DNA of 64,000 bases from Burkholderia aenigmatica. GTDB taxonomy: Bacteria; Pseudomonadota; Gammaproteobacteria; Burkholderiales; Burkholderiaceae. The DNA is taken from assembly GCF_902499175.1 (NCBI RefSeq), contig NZ_CABVQC010000026.1, forward strand, positions 1 to 64,000, given 5' to 3'. The notes beneath the pieces are model-generated. The model worked only from the letters and a program-made list of their open reading frames with translations. It ran no database searches and was not told the origin of the DNA. Position 1 is the first letter of the stretch. Every line of letters begins with the position of its first letter. A program made the translations under genes and the position numbers. This document shows positions 26,178 through 35,664 of the stretch, piece by piece.

Positions 26178-27647
26178 TTACATCAGCACGATATCGTACT
26201 GCTCCTGGCTCAGGTTCGACTCGACCTGCAGCGACACCGGCTTGCCGATGAAGTCGATCAGCATCGCGAGATGCTGCGATTCCTCGTCGAGGAACAGGTC
26301 GATCACCTGTTGCGCGGCGATCACGCGGAATTCGCGCGGGTTGAACTGCCGCGACTCGCGCAGGATCTCGCGCAGGATGTCGTAGCACACGGTGCGCGAC
26401 GTCTTCACCTGGCCCTTGCCCTGGCAGGTCGGGCACGGCTCGCACAGCACGTGCGCGAGCGATTCGCGCGTGCGCTTGCGCGTCATCTCGACGAGCCCGA
26501 GCTGCGAGAAGCCGTTGACCGTCACGCGCGTGCGGTCGCGCGACAGCGCCTTCTTCAACTCGGACAACACCGCGTCGCGATGCTCGGCGTTCTCCATGTC
26601 GATGAAGTCGATGATGATGATCCCGCCCAGGTTGCGCAGCCGCAGCTGCCGCGCGATCGTGTGCGCGGCCTCGAGGTTGGTCTTGAAGATCGTGTCGTCG
26701 AAGTTGCGCGCACCGACGTAGCCGCCGGTGTTCACGTCGATCGTCGTCATCGCCTCGGTCTGGTCGATCATCAGGTAGCCGCCCGACTTCAGGTCGACGC
26801 GGCGCGACAGCGCGCGCTGGATCTCCGTCTCGATGTTGTACAGGTCGAACAGCGGCCGCTCGCCGGTGTAGTGGTGCAGCTTCGGGCTCACGGCCGGCGT
26901 GAATTCGCCCGCGAATTCCGAGAGGCGCTGGTAGGTCTCGCGCGAATCGACCTGGATGCGCGTCGTGTCGTCGTTCGCGAAATCGCGCAGCACGCGTTGC
27001 GCGAGATCGAGATCCTGGTACAGCAGGCTCGTCGCCGGCAGCCGCTGCGCCTGCGCGACGATCGTCGCCCACGTCTTGCGCAGGTATGTGACGTCGCCCG
27101 CGAGCTCGTCGGAGGTGGCATCCTCGGCGATCGTGCGCACGATGTAGCCGCCTTTCTCGTCCGCCGGAATCACGGCCGTCAGACGCGCACGCACGGCCTC
27201 GCGCTCGGCCTCGCTCTCGATCTTCTGCGAGATGCCGATATGCGGCTCCTGCGGCAGATAGACGAGCGTGCGGCCCGCGATGCTGACCTGGGTCGACAGC
27301 CGCGCGCCCTTCGTGCCGATCGGATCCTTGATCACCTGGACCATCAGTGTCTGGCCCTCGAACACGATCTTCTCGATCGGCTGGTGCGGCGCGCCCGACT
27401 GCGGCTCGCCCGCGAGGCGCGGATGCCAGATGTCGGCGACGTGCAGGAACGCCGCACGTTCGAGGCCGATGTCGATGAACGCCGACTGCATGCCGGGCAG
27501 CACGCGTACGACCTTGCCGAGATAGATGTTGCCGACCCGCCCGCGCGACAGCGTGCGCTCGACGTGAAGCTCCTGCACCGCGCCTTGCTGGACGAGTGCG
27601 ACCCGCGTTTCCTGCGGCGTGAGGTTGATCAGGATTTCTTCGTTCAT
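26178..27647 (-). CDS. rng: Ribonuclease G
   Basis: A 489-residue endonuclease that matures 16S rRNA 5' ends and degrades mRNA. The N-terminal S1 domain is at about residues 35-120 (GRVGNIYLGKVVRVLPGMQSAFIDIG). The DNase I-like catalytic part has TTIDVNTGGYVG and IIIIDFIDM supplying the two metal-binding aspartates. The zinc-link Cys pair sits in CEPCPTCQGKG. The long C-terminal scaffold of RNase E is absent, which identifies RNase G. The start MNEEILINLTPQETRVALV is the family start. It is the last gene of hemF-nadD-rsfS-rlmH-maf-rng. Confidence 0.96.
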   Translation of the reverse strand: MNEEILINLTPQETRVALVQQGAVQELHVERTLSRGRVGNIYLGKVVRVLPGMQSAFIDIGLERAAFLHVADIWHPRLAGEPQSGAPHQPIEKIVFEGQTLMVQVIKDPIGTKGARLSTQVSIAGRTLVYLPQEPHIGISQKIESEAEREAVRARLTAVIPADEKGGYIVRTIAEDATSDELAGDVTYLRKTWATIVAQAQRLPATSLLYQDLDLAQRVLRDFANDDTTRIQVDSRETYQRLSEFAGEFTPAVSPKLHHYTGERPLFDLYNIETEIQRALSRRVDLKSGGYLMIDQTEAMTTIDVNTGGYVGARNFDDTIFKTNLEAAHTIARQLRLRNLGGIIIIDFIDMENAEHRDAVLSELKKALSRDRTRVTVNGFSQLGLVEMTRKRTRESLAHVLCEPCPTCQGKGQVKTSRTVCYDILREILRESRQFNPREFRVIAAQQVIDLFLDEESQHLAMLIDFIGKPVSLQVESNLSQEQYDIVLM

Positions 27648-27654
27648 GGTGGGT

Positions 27655-28287
27655 TCAGAAGGCGACGCGCGCGGTGCGGAGCAGCGCGGCAGTCTCAAAA
27701 AGGGGCAGACCCATGATACCTGAATGGGAACCGTCGATTCGCTCGATGAATTCGGCCGCGCGTCCCTGGATCGCATACGCGCCGGCCTTGCCGAACGGCT
27801 CGCCCGATTCGACGTAGCGTGCATACGCGTCGCGCGATGCGGTTGCGAAGCGCACCGACGAGCGCGACAGCGCGGGCGGCAGCAGTTCGCCGTCCGCATC
27901 GATCACCGCGACGGCGGTCAGCACCGCGTGTTCGCGGCCCGCGAGGCGCGTCAGCATCGCCAGCGCGTCGTCGGCGTCGGCCGGCTTGCCGAGGATCGCG
28001 CCGTCGATCGTGACGGTCGTATCGGCGACCAGCACCGGCGAGGCGGGCTTGCCGCTCGCGACGAGGCGCGCACGCGCAGCCTCGGCCTTCGCGATGGTCA
28101 CGCGCCGCACGTAGGCATCGGCGGCTTCGCCGGGCAGCTCGGCCTCGAGCGCCTCGGCGTCCTCGTCGGGGCGCGGCAGCAGCAGCTCGAAGCGCACGCC
28201 GATCTGCTGCAGCAGCTCCTGGCGGCGCGGACTTTGCGAAGCGAGGTAAAGAGTCGGGAAAAGCGCGGGGGACGTGCTGGACGGCAT
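27655..28287 (-). CDS. maf: Maf-like nucleoside triphosphate pyrophosphatase
   Basis: A 210-residue Maf protein, predicted dTTP/UTP pyrophosphatase (YhdE type). It shows the motif [16 protein letters not shown], the central [14 protein letters not shown] with the catalytic Asp, and [23 protein letters not shown] near the C-terminus. It sits seven bases upstream of rng and about 50 bases downstream of rlmH. This placement next to rlmH/rsfS is the usual proteobacterial context. Confidence 0.94.
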   Translation of the reverse strand: MPSSTSPALFPTLYLASQSPRRQELLQQIGVRFELLLPRPDEDAEALEAELPGEAADAYVRRVTIAKAEAARARLVASGKPASPVLVADTTVTIDGAILGKPADADDALAMLTRLAGREHAVLTAVAVIDADGELLPPALSRSSVRFATASRDAYARYVESGEPFGKAGAYAIQGRAAEFIERIDGSHSGIMGLPLFETAALLRTARVAF

Positions 28288-28338
28288 GGTGTCGTTATCT
28301 CGGTGAGCGCGCGTGTCGCGCGTCTCGAGGACGACACG

Positions 28339-28809
28339 TCATGCGCGGTGGTAGGGGTGATTCTGCGTGATGCTCCACGCCCGGTAAAGCTGTTCGGCGA
28401 GCAGCACCCGCACCATCCCGTGCGGCAGCGTCATGCTCGAGATGCGCAGCAGCGTGTCGGCGCGGGCTTTCAGTTCCGGATCGAGCCCGTCGGCACCGCC
28501 GATCACGAAGGCGACGTCGCGGCCGTCCTGCTGCCAGCCGGGCAGTGCCTGCGCGAGCTGCATCGTGGTCCAGTCGCGGCCGCGCTCGTCGAGCGCGACG
28601 AGGCGCGCGCCTTTCGGCAGCGCGGCCTCGATCTTCTGGCGCTCGGCCGCCATCACGCTTTCGGCGCTGCGGCCGCCCGAACGCAGTTCGGGCTTGATCT
28701 CGCGCAACTCGATGCGCAGCTCGGGCGGCATCCGCTTCGTGTATTCGTCGAAGCCGGATGCGATCCAGCCCGGCATCTTGTGGCCGACCGCAAGGATGAA
28801 AAGCTTCAT
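28339..28809 (-). CDS. rlmH: 23S rRNA (pseudouridine1915-N3)-methyltransferase
   Basis: A complete 156-residue SPOUT methyltransferase. It shows the start [13 protein letters not shown], the middle [11 protein letters not shown], and the knot region with [40 protein letters not shown] and the terminal NHPYHR. The enzyme methylates pseudouridine 1915 in helix 69 of assembled 70S ribosomes. It lies 25 bases after rsfS. Confidence 0.97.
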   Translation of the reverse strand: MKLFILAVGHKMPGWIASGFDEYTKRMPPELRIELREIKPELRSGGRSAESVMAAERQKIEAALPKGARLVALDERGRDWTTMQLAQALPGWQQDGRDVAFVIGGADGLDPELKARADTLLRISSMTLPHGMVRVLLAEQLYRAWSITQNHPYHRA

Positions 28810-28834
28810 CGGGAGATGCGTAACGACTCGGGGC

Positions 28835-29281
28835 TCAACGGCGGCGGGCGGCCGTCTTGCGCGCCGGGCGTGCGGGCGCGGCTTCCTCTTCGTCCTCGTC
28901 GCTTTCGCTGGCCGTGGCGAAGCCGTTCCCCTTGCCGCCGCCGAGCTTCATCCGCACGGGCTTGTCGCCCCAGATTTCCTCGAGGTTGTAGTACTGGCGC
29001 AGGGCCGGTTGCAGAATGTGCACGACCGCGTCGCCGCAGTCGACGAGCACCCATTCGCCGGTGTCTTCGCCCTCGGAGCTGACGATGTCGCCGCCGGCTT
29101 CCTTGACCTTGTCACGCACGCTCGACGCGAGGGCCTTGGTCTGGCGGTTGGAGGTGCCCGAAGCGACGACCACGCGGTCGAACAGTTCGGTCAGGTGGCT
29201 GGTGTTGAACACCTTGATGTCTTGCGCCTTGACGTCTTCGAGGGCGTCGACGATCACGCGCTGCAGTTTGCGAATATCCAT
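28835..29281 (-). CDS. rsfS: Ribosomal silencing factor RsfS
   Basis: A 148-residue protein. The RsfS/Iojap core (residues 1-115) begins [22 protein letters not shown] and carries [15 protein letters not shown] and [31 protein letters not shown] basic/acidic low-complexity tail of about 35 residues ([16 protein letters not shown]) follows. It binds uL14 on the 50S subunit and blocks subunit joining in starved cells. The start is four bases after the nadD stop, so the two are translationally close. Confidence 0.95.
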   Translation of the reverse strand: MDIRKLQRVIVDALEDVKAQDIKVFNTSHLTELFDRVVVASGTSNRQTKALASSVRDKVKEAGGDIVSSEGEDTGEWVLVDCGDAVVHILQPALRQYYNLEEIWGDKPVRMKLGGGKGNGFATASESDEDEEEAAPARPARKTAARRR

Positions 29282-29285
29282 GGAT

Positions 29286-29987
29286 TCAGGAATGGTAGAG
29301 GCGATGTTGAAGAATATAGGCCCATACGGCGGCCGGCACATGCTCGGCCGACGCGTCGGGCATTTGCGCATGGCGCGCGATGCATTCGCGCAGGTGGGCG
29401 CGGATGTCGGTCGCGGCAATGTCGAACGAAAGGGTCGTATCGATCAGCAGGTGGCCTGCCGGCGTGGCCTTCAGCACGTCGGCGCCGGCCTGCCGCGCGG
29501 CGATTTCCTGCGCGACGTCCGGCGGCGCCGCGCCGAGGTCGAAGCCCGGGCGCGTCGACACGCAGATGTGCGCGTAATCGAACAGTTTGCGCCAGTCGCG
29601 CCACGTGTCGAGGCGCACGAGCTGATCGGCGCCGATCAGCATCGACAGCGACGCGTCAGGGCCGATCCGCTCGCGCCAGCGCGCGAGCGTCTCGACCGTG
29701 TAGGTCGGGCCGGTGTGGTCGATCTCGTCGGTGGCGACGGTCACGGTCACGCCCGGCACGGACAGCGAGCCGGCGGCCGCGCGCGTCATCGCGAGCCGAT
29801 GCTCGGCGGCCGACACGTCGTGCTTCTGGTACGGCTGCCCGGCGGGCAGCAGCACGAGTTCGGTCAGGCCGAGCAGCTCGGCGAACCGGCGGGCGAGCGC
29901 GAGATGGCCGTCGTGGATCGGGTCGAAAGTGCCGCCCAGCAGGCCGATACGACGCGGCAGCGGGGCGGGGCGGGCGGTGGTGTCCAG
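29286..29987 (-). CDS. nadD: Nicotinate-nucleotide adenylyltransferase, probable CTG start
   Basis: A 233-residue enzyme making deamido-NAD from NaMN and [24 protein letters not shown] holds the HxGH-type catalytic motif; [15 protein letters not shown] is the C-terminal nucleotide motif. The GGTFDP motif must be inside the protein, yet no ATG, GTG or TTG lies in frame above it. The only candidate with a proper ribosome site is CTG at 29987 (AAAGGA seven bases upstream), which gives [16 protein letters not shown] start at the first downstream ATG/GTG would delete the active site. The gene lies 28 bases after hemF. Confidence 0.9.
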   Translation of the reverse strand: MDTTARPAPLPRRIGLLGGTFDPIHDGHLALARRFAELLGLTELVLLPAGQPYQKHDVSAAEHRLAMTRAAAGSLSVPGVTVTVATDEIDHTGPTYTVETLARWRERIGPDASLSMLIGADQLVRLDTWRDWRKLFDYAHICVSTRPGFDLGAAPPDVAQEIAARQAGADVLKATPAGHLLIDTTLSFDIAATDIRAHLRECIARHAQMPDASAEHVPAAVWAYILQHRLYHS

Positions 29988-30015
29988 AAACGCGTCCTTT
30001 CTCTTGAAGCAGGGG

Positions 30016-30939
30016 TCAGACCCAGTCGCGCGGCACGATGAAGTCGCTGTACAGGCGCGCTTCCGGCGAACCCGGTTCGGGTTGCCAGTTGTAGCGCCAG
30101 TTCGCGACCGGCGGCATCGACATCAGGATCGACTCGGTCCGGCCGCCGCTTTGCAGGCCGAACAACGTGCCGCGGTCGAACACGAGGTTGAATTCGACGT
30201 AGCGGCCGCGGCGGTACGCCTGGAAGTCGCGCTCGCGCTCGCCGTACGGCAGCTCCGCGCGGCGCTCGACGATCGGCAGGTAGGCCTGCAGGAACGCGTC
30301 GCCGACGCTTTGCATCATGTCAAACGAGCGTTCGAAACCGGGCTCCGAGAAATCGTCGAAGAAGATCCCGCCGATGCCGCGCATCTCGTTGCGGTGCTTC
30401 AGGAAGAAATACTCGTCGCACCATTTCTTGAAGCGCGGGTAGAGCTCGACGCCGAACGGATCGAGCGCATCCTTGCAGGTCTGGTGGAAATGCCGGGCGT
30501 CGTCCTCGAAACCGTAAACCGGTGTCAGATCCATGCCGCCGCCGAACCAGAATACGGGCTCTTCGCCCGGCTTCGTCGCGATCAGCATCCGCACGTTCAT
30601 GTGCACGGTCGGGCAGTACGGATTGCGCGGGTGCAGCACCAGCGACACGCCGAGCGCCTCGAAACCGCGGCCCGCGAGCTGCGGGCGCGCCGCGCTCGCC
30701 GACGGCGGCAGCGCATCGCCCGCGACGTCGGAAAAGCCGATCCCCGCGCGTTCGAACACGCGGCCGCCTTCGAGAATCCGCGTGCAGCCGCCGCCGCGCA
30801 GGCGTTCGTCCGGCCCGCGCTGCCATGCGTCGGTCGCGAGCGGCGTGCCGTCGAGCGCGCCGAGCGCGTCGGCGATGCGTGTCTGCAGGCCCTGGAGGTA
30901 CGTGCGCACGCGCGCTACGTCGTAGGTCGAATCGGTCAT
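30016..30939 (-). CDS. hemF: Oxygen-dependent coproporphyrinogen III oxidase
   Basis: The 307-residue aerobic enzyme of heme synthesis, converting coproporphyrinogen III to protoporphyrinogen IX. Conserved blocks are all present: [63 protein letters not shown], and [35 protein letters not shown]. It heads the operon with nadD, rsfS, rlmH, maf and rng. Immediately upstream are a stable hairpin (30953-30973) and the purD terminator. Confidence 0.97.
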   Translation of the reverse strand: MTDSTYDVARVRTYLQGLQTRIADALGALDGTPLATDAWQRGPDERLRGGGCTRILEGGRVFERAGIGFSDVAGDALPPSASAARPQLAGRGFEALGVSLVLHPRNPYCPTVHMNVRMLIATKPGEEPVFWFGGGMDLTPVYGFEDDARHFHQTCKDALDPFGVELYPRFKKWCDEYFFLKHRNEMRGIGGIFFDDFSEPGFERSFDMMQSVGDAFLQAYLPIVERRAELPYGERERDFQAYRRGRYVEFNLVFDRGTLFGLQSGGRTESILMSMPPVANWRYNWQPEPGSPEARLYSDFIVPRDWV

Positions 30940-30952
30940 GTCTGGACTGGGT

Positions 30953-30973
30953 GCCCCCGCCCGAAGCGGGGGC
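30953..30973 (-). other. GC-rich hairpin 13 bases before the hemF start
   Basis: Eight-base perfect arms (30953-30960 and 30966-30973) with a five-base loop of TTCGG type on the minus strand. It lies between the purD terminator T-run and the hemF ATG. It would sit in any read-through transcript's ribosome-entry region, as there is no clear Shine-Dalgarno between hairpin and ATG. Confidence 0.7.
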
Positions 30974-30976
30974 CGT

Positions 30977-31017
30977 AAAAAAAGCTTCTGCCGGGCATTC
31001 TATCGAACCCCGGCAGA
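30977..31017 (-). terminator. Rho-independent terminator of purD
   Basis: On the minus strand the arms TCTGCCGGG (31017-31009) and CCCGGCAGA (30995-30987) form a nine-base stem. AGC and a seven-T run (30983-30977) follow, about 40 bases after the purD stop. This is a textbook intrinsic terminator. Confidence 0.9.
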
Positions 31018-31056
31018 GGGGCCGCCGCCGCGCGAGGGCGGGGCGGCGATTGCGAC

Positions 31057-32334
31057 TTAAGCGCTCTTGCGGTTGAGCGCGCGGAAGCCGATGTCGCGGC
31101 GGTACTGCATGCCTTCGAAATTGATCTGGTTGATCGTCTCGTACGCATGCTGCTGCGCTTCACGTACCGAATCGGCGAGGCCGACCACGCACAGCACGCG
31201 GCCGCCGGCCGTCGTCAGCTTGTCGCCGTCGAGCGTCGTGCCCGCGTGGAACGTAACCGCCTGCTCGGTTTCGGCCGGGATTCCGTTGATGCGGTCGCCC
31301 TTGCGCGGCGCGTCCGGATAACCGTGCGCGGCCAGCACGACGCCAAGCGCGGTGCGGCGGTCCCAGTCGAGCTCGACCGTGTCGAGCGTGCCCGCGATCG
31401 CCTGCTCGACGACCTTCGAGAAATCGCTCTTCAGGCGCGCCATGATCGGCTGCGTTTCCGGGTCGCCCATGCGGCAGTTGAATTCCAGCGTGCGCGGATT
31501 GCCTTCCTTGTCGATCATCAGGCCCGCATACAGGAAGCCGGTGAAGCGGATGCCGTCCTTCTCCATCCCGCGCACGGTCGGCATGATGATCTCGCGCATC
31601 ACGCGTGCGTGCATCTGCGGCGTGACGATCGGGGCAGGGGAGTACGCACCCATGCCGCCGGTGTTCGGGCCGCGGTCTTCATCCAGCAGGCGCTTGTGGT
31701 CCTGGCTGGATGCCAGTGCCAGCGCGTGCTTGCCGTCGACCATCACGATGAAGCTCGCTTCCTCGCCATCGAGGAATTCCTCGATCACGACGCGCGCGCC
31801 GGCGTCGCCGAGCTTGTTGCCCGACAGCATCATGTCGACGGCTTCGTGTGCTTCTTCCAGCGTCATCGCGACGACGACGCCCTTGCCGGCCGCGAGGCCG
31901 TCGGCCTTCACGACGATCGGCGCACCCTTCGCGTCGATGTACGCGTGCGCGGCGGCCACGTCGGAGAACGTCTCGTACTCGGCGGTCGGGATGCCGTGGC
32001 GCTTCATGAACGCCTTTGCGAAATCCTTCGAGCTCTCGAGCTGCGCGGCTTCGCGGGTCGGGCCGAAGACCTTCAGGCCGCGTGCGCGGAACAGGTTGAC
32101 GATGCCGGCCGCGAGCGGCGCTTCCGGCCCGACGAGCGTGAACGCGACGCCTTCGCGTTCCGCGAAATCGGCGAGTTCGTCGAGCGCCGTGATGTCGACG
32201 TTCTTCAGACGCTCGTCCTGCGCCGTGCCGCCATTGCCGGGCGCGACGTAGACCATCTGGACGCGCGGCGACTGCGCGAGCTTCCACGCCAGCGCATGTT
32301 CGCGGCCGCCGGAACCGACGACGAGTAGTTTCAT
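31057..32334 (-). CDS. purD: Phosphoribosylamine-glycine ligase
   Basis: A 425-residue ATP-grasp enzyme joining phosphoribosylamine and glycine (second step of purine synthesis). Visible are MKLLVVGSGGREHALAWKL, GTAQD, KADGLAAGKGVVVA in the ATP-grasp, VIEEFLDGEEASFIVMVDG and GNPRTLEFNCRMGDPETQ with the metal ligands. Length is normal. It lies between a terminator-like hairpin after yebC and its own strong terminator, so it seems to be transcribed singly. Confidence 0.97.
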   Translation of the reverse strand: MKLLVVGSGGREHALAWKLAQSPRVQMVYVAPGNGGTAQDERLKNVDITALDELADFAEREGVAFTLVGPEAPLAAGIVNLFRARGLKVFGPTREAAQLESSKDFAKAFMKRHGIPTAEYETFSDVAAAHAYIDAKGAPIVVKADGLAAGKGVVVAMTLEEAHEAVDMMLSGNKLGDAGARVVIEEFLDGEEASFIVMVDGKHALALASSQDHKRLLDEDRGPNTGGMGAYSPAPIVTPQMHARVMREIIMPTVRGMEKDGIRFTGFLYAGLMIDKEGNPRTLEFNCRMGDPETQPIMARLKSDFSKVVEQAIAGTLDTVELDWDRRTALGVVLAAHGYPDAPRKGDRINGIPAETEQAVTFHAGTTLDGDKLTTAGGRVLCVVGLADSVREAQQHAYETINQINFEGMQYRRDIGFRALNRKSA

Positions 32335-32353
32335 GGGATTCCCCGCAGACTAG

Positions 32354-32389
32354 AAAACAGGGCGGCCGGCACGCTCAGGCGCGCCGGCC
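32354..32389 (-). terminator. Probable terminator between yebC and purD
   Basis: On the minus strand the perfect arms GGCCGGC (32389-32383) and GCCGGCC (32370-32364) surround a 12-base loop. GCCCTG and TTTT (32357-32354) follow. It lies 50-85 bases after the yebC stop. The arms have seven pairs and the T-run is four bases, so it is of moderate strength. Confidence 0.55.
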
Positions 32390-32438
32390 GCGGATTCGGT
32401 CGGGCCGCCGCCGCGACAGGAGCACGGCGGCCGGCACA

Positions 32439-33167
32439 TCATTCCTCGACGATGACGGCGTTCGTATACACGTCCTGCACGTCGTCGAGGTTCTCGAGCG
32501 CGTCCAGGAGCTTCTGCATCTTCGCCGCGTCGTCGCCGGTGAATTCGACTTCGTTCTGCGGCTTCATCGTCACTTCGGCGAGTTCGGCCTTGAAGCCGCC
32601 GGCTTCGAGCGCGTCCTTCACCGCCGAGAATGCCTGCCAGTCGCACAGCACTTCGATCGAACCGTCGTCGTTCGTGTTCACGTCGTTCGCGCCGGCTTCG
32701 AGCGCGGCTTCCATCAGCGCGTCTTCCGACGTGCCCGGTGCGAACAGGAACTGGCCGACGTGATCGAACATGAACGCGACCGAGCCGTCGGTGCCCATGT
32801 TGCCGCCGAACTTCGAGAACGCGTGACGGACTTCCGCGACCGTGCGGGTGCGGTTGTCGGTCAGCGTGTCGACGATGATCGCCGCGCCGCTGATGCCGTA
32901 GCCTTCGTAACGGATTTCCTCGTAGTTCGCGCCATCCGCGCCGCCGACGCCGCGATCGATCGCGCGCTTGACGTTGTCCTTCGGCATGTTCGCGTCGGCC
33001 GCCTTGTCGACCGCGAGACGCAGGCGCGGGTTCGAGTTGACGTCGCCGCCGCCGAGGCGCGCCGCGACCTGGATTTCCTTGATCAGGCGGGTCCAGATCT
33101 TGCCGCGCTTCGCGTCGGCCGCTGCCTTCTTATGCTTGATGTTGGCCCATTTCGAATGACCAGCCAT
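32439..33167 (-). CDS. yebC: YebC/TACO1-family translation or regulatory protein
   Basis: A complete 242-residue YebC protein with the basic start [66 protein letters not shown] and MFDHVGQF. Long regarded as transcriptional regulators, some members have been shown to act on ribosomes at difficult sequences; which role applies here cannot be read from sequence. It is followed by a probable terminator and purD. Confidence 0.95.
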   Translation of the reverse strand: MAGHSKWANIKHKKAAADAKRGKIWTRLIKEIQVAARLGGGDVNSNPRLRLAVDKAADANMPKDNVKRAIDRGVGGADGANYEEIRYEGYGISGAAIIVDTLTDNRTRTVAEVRHAFSKFGGNMGTDGSVAFMFDHVGQFLFAPGTSEDALMEAALEAGANDVNTNDDGSIEVLCDWQAFSAVKDALEAGGFKAELAEVTMKPQNEVEFTGDDAAKMQKLLDALENLDDVQDVYTNAVIVEE

Positions 33168-33385
33168 ACCTTTCTCCGTGCCCGGGCGCGCAGCGCGGGC
33201 GATTGTTTCAATGTGTCGTTGAATCGGCGGCCGTTTCGGCGGGCATGAAGCCGCGGGGCCGCGCGTGTCGAGTGGATCGAGATTTTATCACGCGGCGACC
33301 GCCGGATCGGGGGCGCCGCGCATGGCCGAACGGCCGGGCAGGCCGTCGCGTGCCGTGCCGCGCGCCGCGCGGCCGTGCCGGTGCG

Positions 33386-34036
33386 TCAGTTCTTGGTGCC
33401 GAACAGGCGGTCGCCCGCGTCGCCGAGGCCCGGCACGATGTACGCGTGCTCGTTCAGGTGCGAATCGAGCGACGCGACGAACAGCTTCACGTCCGGGTGC
33501 GCGTCCTGGAACACCTGCACGCCTTCGGGCGCGGCGACCAGCGCGACGAACATGATGTTCGCGGCCGGCACGTTGCGGCGCTTCAGCACGTCGACCGCGT
33601 GCACGGCCGAGTAGCCGGTCGCGACCATCGGGTCGCACAGGATGAAGATGCGGTCTTCCAGATCCGGCAGGCGCACCAGGTACTCGACCGGGCGGTGATC
33701 CTCGGCGCGGTACACGCCGATGTGGCCGACGCGTGCGGACGGAACCAGGTCGAGCAGGCCGTCCGACATCCCGATGCCGGCGCGCAGCACCGGCACGATC
33801 GCCAGCTTCTTGCCCGCGATCACCGGCGCGTCGACCTCGACGAGCGGGGTTTCGACCCGCTTGGTCGTGATCGGCAGGTTGCGGGTGATCTCGTAACCCA
33901 TCAGCAGCGTGATTTCGCGCAGCAGCTCGCGGAACGTGCGCGTGGACGTGTCCTTGTCGCGCATGTGCGTGAGCTTGTGCTGGATCAGCGGGTGATCGGT
34001 GATGAAGAGATTCGGGAAACGGCTGTCCTGTTTCAT
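33386..34036 (-). CDS. upp: Uracil phosphoribosyltransferase
   Basis: A 216-residue pyrimidine salvage enzyme (uracil + PRPP to UMP). The uracil/PRPP elements [31 protein letters not shown] and the PRPP loop [19 protein letters not shown] are present, with [17 protein letters not shown] at the C-terminus that closes over uracil. [10 protein letters not shown] is the family start. The 218 bases between upp and yebC hold no gene. Confidence 0.96.
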   Translation of the reverse strand: MKQDSRFPNLFITDHPLIQHKLTHMRDKDTSTRTFRELLREITLLMGYEITRNLPITTKRVETPLVEVDAPVIAGKKLAIVPVLRAGIGMSDGLLDLVPSARVGHIGVYRAEDHRPVEYLVRLPDLEDRIFILCDPMVATGYSAVHAVDVLKRRNVPAANIMFVALVAAPEGVQVFQDAHPDVKLFVASLDSHLNEHAYIVPGLGDAGDRLFGTKN

Positions 34037-34111
34037 GACGGGGGCGCCTTGGCGGCAAAAGAGGATCGGGGGCGGCGGCGGGCGCAAGCCGGCCGCGCGC
34101 TTATGTCCGCA

Positions 34112-34147
34112 ATTTTACCAAGGCGCGCCGCATGATCCGGATAATAT
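34112..34147. promoter_or_regulatory. Divergent promoters for upp (-) and the SDR gene (+)
   Basis: On the minus strand TGG-TAAAAT (hexamer 34117-34112) is an extended -10 giving upp a leader of about 70 bases. On the plus strand TAATAT at 34142-34147 is a -10 candidate for the SDR gene with a leader of about 110 bases. Neither has a clear -35. The A/T-rich patch stands out from its GC-rich surroundings. Confidence 0.45.
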
Positions 34148-34263
34148 CGACGTCTCACGACAATCCGCGCGCCTGCGCCCGCCCGATTGCCCGCCTGACC
34201 CGCCCGGGGTCCAGGCGCCGGCACGCCGGGGCCGCGCCGGCGCGTGTCGCCACCAAGGAATCG

Positions 34264-35046
34264 ATGATGGATCTCGGCATCGCAGGAAAGACCGCGCTCG
34301 TGTGCGCGGCCAGCAAGGGGCTCGGACGCGGCTGCGCGGAAGCGCTGGCCGCCGAGGGCGTGAACCTCGTGATCGTCGCGCGCACGCGCGACACGCTGGA
34401 GGAAACCGCGGAGGAGATCCGCGCCGGCGCGAACGTGTCGGTGACTTCGGTCGCCTGCGACATCACGACGCCGGACGGGCGCGCGGCCGCGCTCGCCGCC
34501 TGCCCGCAGCCGGACATTCTCGTGACGAATGCCGGCGGGCCGCCGCCCGGCGACTTCCGCGACTTCTCGCACGACGACTGGATCCGCGCGCTCGAATCGA
34601 ACATGCTGACGCCGATCGAGCTGATCCGCGCGACCCTCGACGGGATGATCGCGCGCGGCTTCGGCCGGATCGTCAACATCACGAGCTCGGCCGTGAAGGC
34701 ACCGATCGACGTGCTCGCGCTGTCGAACGGCGCACGCTCGGGGCTGACCGGCTTCGTCGCGGGGCTGTCGCGCAAGGTCGCGGGGCAGGGCGTGACGATC
34801 AACAACCTGCTGCCGGGCCTGTTCGACACCGACCGGATCGCGACCACGCTCGCCGCGTCGGCGAAGGCGCAGGGGGTGACGGTCGACGAGCTGCGCGCGC
34901 GGCGCACGAAGGACATTCCGGCCGGCCGTCTCGGCACACGTGCGGAATTCGGCGCGGCGTGCGCGTTCCTGTGCAGCGTGCATGCCGGCTACATCACCGG
35001 GCAGAACTGGCTGCTCGACGGCGGCGCGTATCCGGGCACGTTCTGA
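34264..35046 (+). CDS. SDR-family protein lacking the canonical catalytic Tyr-x3-Lys
   Basis: A 260-residue Rossmann protein annotated in related genomes as 3-oxoacyl-ACP reductase-like. The cofactor site CAASKGLGRGCAEALA and NAGGPPPG are clear, and NITSSAVKAP supplies the Ser region. Where normal SDRs have YxxxK this one reads VLALSNGARSGL, without Tyr or Lys. This matches the conserved subgroup BKR_like_SDR_like (cd05344), defined by an imperfect tetrad. It may therefore be a non-classical reductase or a binding protein. The start follows aaggaatcg; Met 1 or Met 2 could initiate. Confidence 0.85.
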   Translation: MMDLGIAGKTALVCAASKGLGRGCAEALAAEGVNLVIVARTRDTLEETAEEIRAGANVSVTSVACDITTPDGRAAALAACPQPDILVTNAGGPPPGDFRDFSHDDWIRALESNMLTPIELIRATLDGMIARGFGRIVNITSSAVKAPIDVLALSNGARSGLTGFVAGLSRKVAGQGVTINNLLPGLFDTDRIATTLAASAKAQGVTVDELRARRTKDIPAGRLGTRAEFGAACAFLCSVHAGYITGQNWLLDGGAYPGTF

Positions 35047-35094
35047 CGAGCGCACCGCCTTTCACGACGACAACCTCAAACGAAGGATCTGGAG

Positions 35095-35487
35095 ATGAGC
35101 AAACCCCGCATCGCATTGATTGCGCACGACGCGAAGAAAGACGAGATCGTCGCGCTCGCGGGCGAATTCCGCACGACGCTCGCGCAATGCCGGCTGGTGG
35201 CGACCGGCACGACGGGCGGCCGCATCGCGGACGCGCACGGGCTCGAGGTCGAGCGCAAGCTGTCGGGGCCGCTCGGCGGCGATCTGCAGATCGGTGCGGA
35301 ACTGGCCGACGGCCGCATCGACATTGTCGTGTTCCTGCGCGACCCGATGACCGCGCAGCCGCACGACCCCGACATCACCGCGCTCGTGCGCGCGTGCGAC
35401 GTGCACGACGTGCCGGTCGCGACGAACGTCGCCACCGCGCGGATGCTGCTCGACGATCTGGCGCGCAACATGCAGGACGTGTGCTAG
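35095..35487 (+). CDS. mgsA: Methylglyoxal synthase
   Basis: A 130-residue enzyme turning dihydroxyacetone phosphate into methylglyoxal and phosphate, a bypass that relieves sugar-phosphate stress. It shows [14 protein letters not shown], the phosphate loop [33 protein letters not shown], and [15 protein letters not shown] with the catalytic Asp residues. ggagatg precedes the ATG. It lies 48 bases after the SDR gene and may be co-transcribed with it. Confidence 0.96.
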   Translation: MSKPRIALIAHDAKKDEIVALAGEFRTTLAQCRLVATGTTGGRIADAHGLEVERKLSGPLGGDLQIGAELADGRIDIVVFLRDPMTAQPHDPDITALVRACDVHDVPVATNVATARMLLDDLARNMQDVC

Positions 35488-35664
35488 GCGCGGTTCGCGC
35501 CCGATTGCCCCTGCTGGCGGCAGGGCCATGCACGGTTGGCGGCGTCGGGCGAGAATCGTGCGTCGCGACGCGCGCCTGCCGCCCGGTTCCCGCCTGAATC
35601 GGCCGGTTCGCGTATCGGCGACCCGGATTTTTCCCTGACCGAATCAGAAACGAGGAGCGAAACG

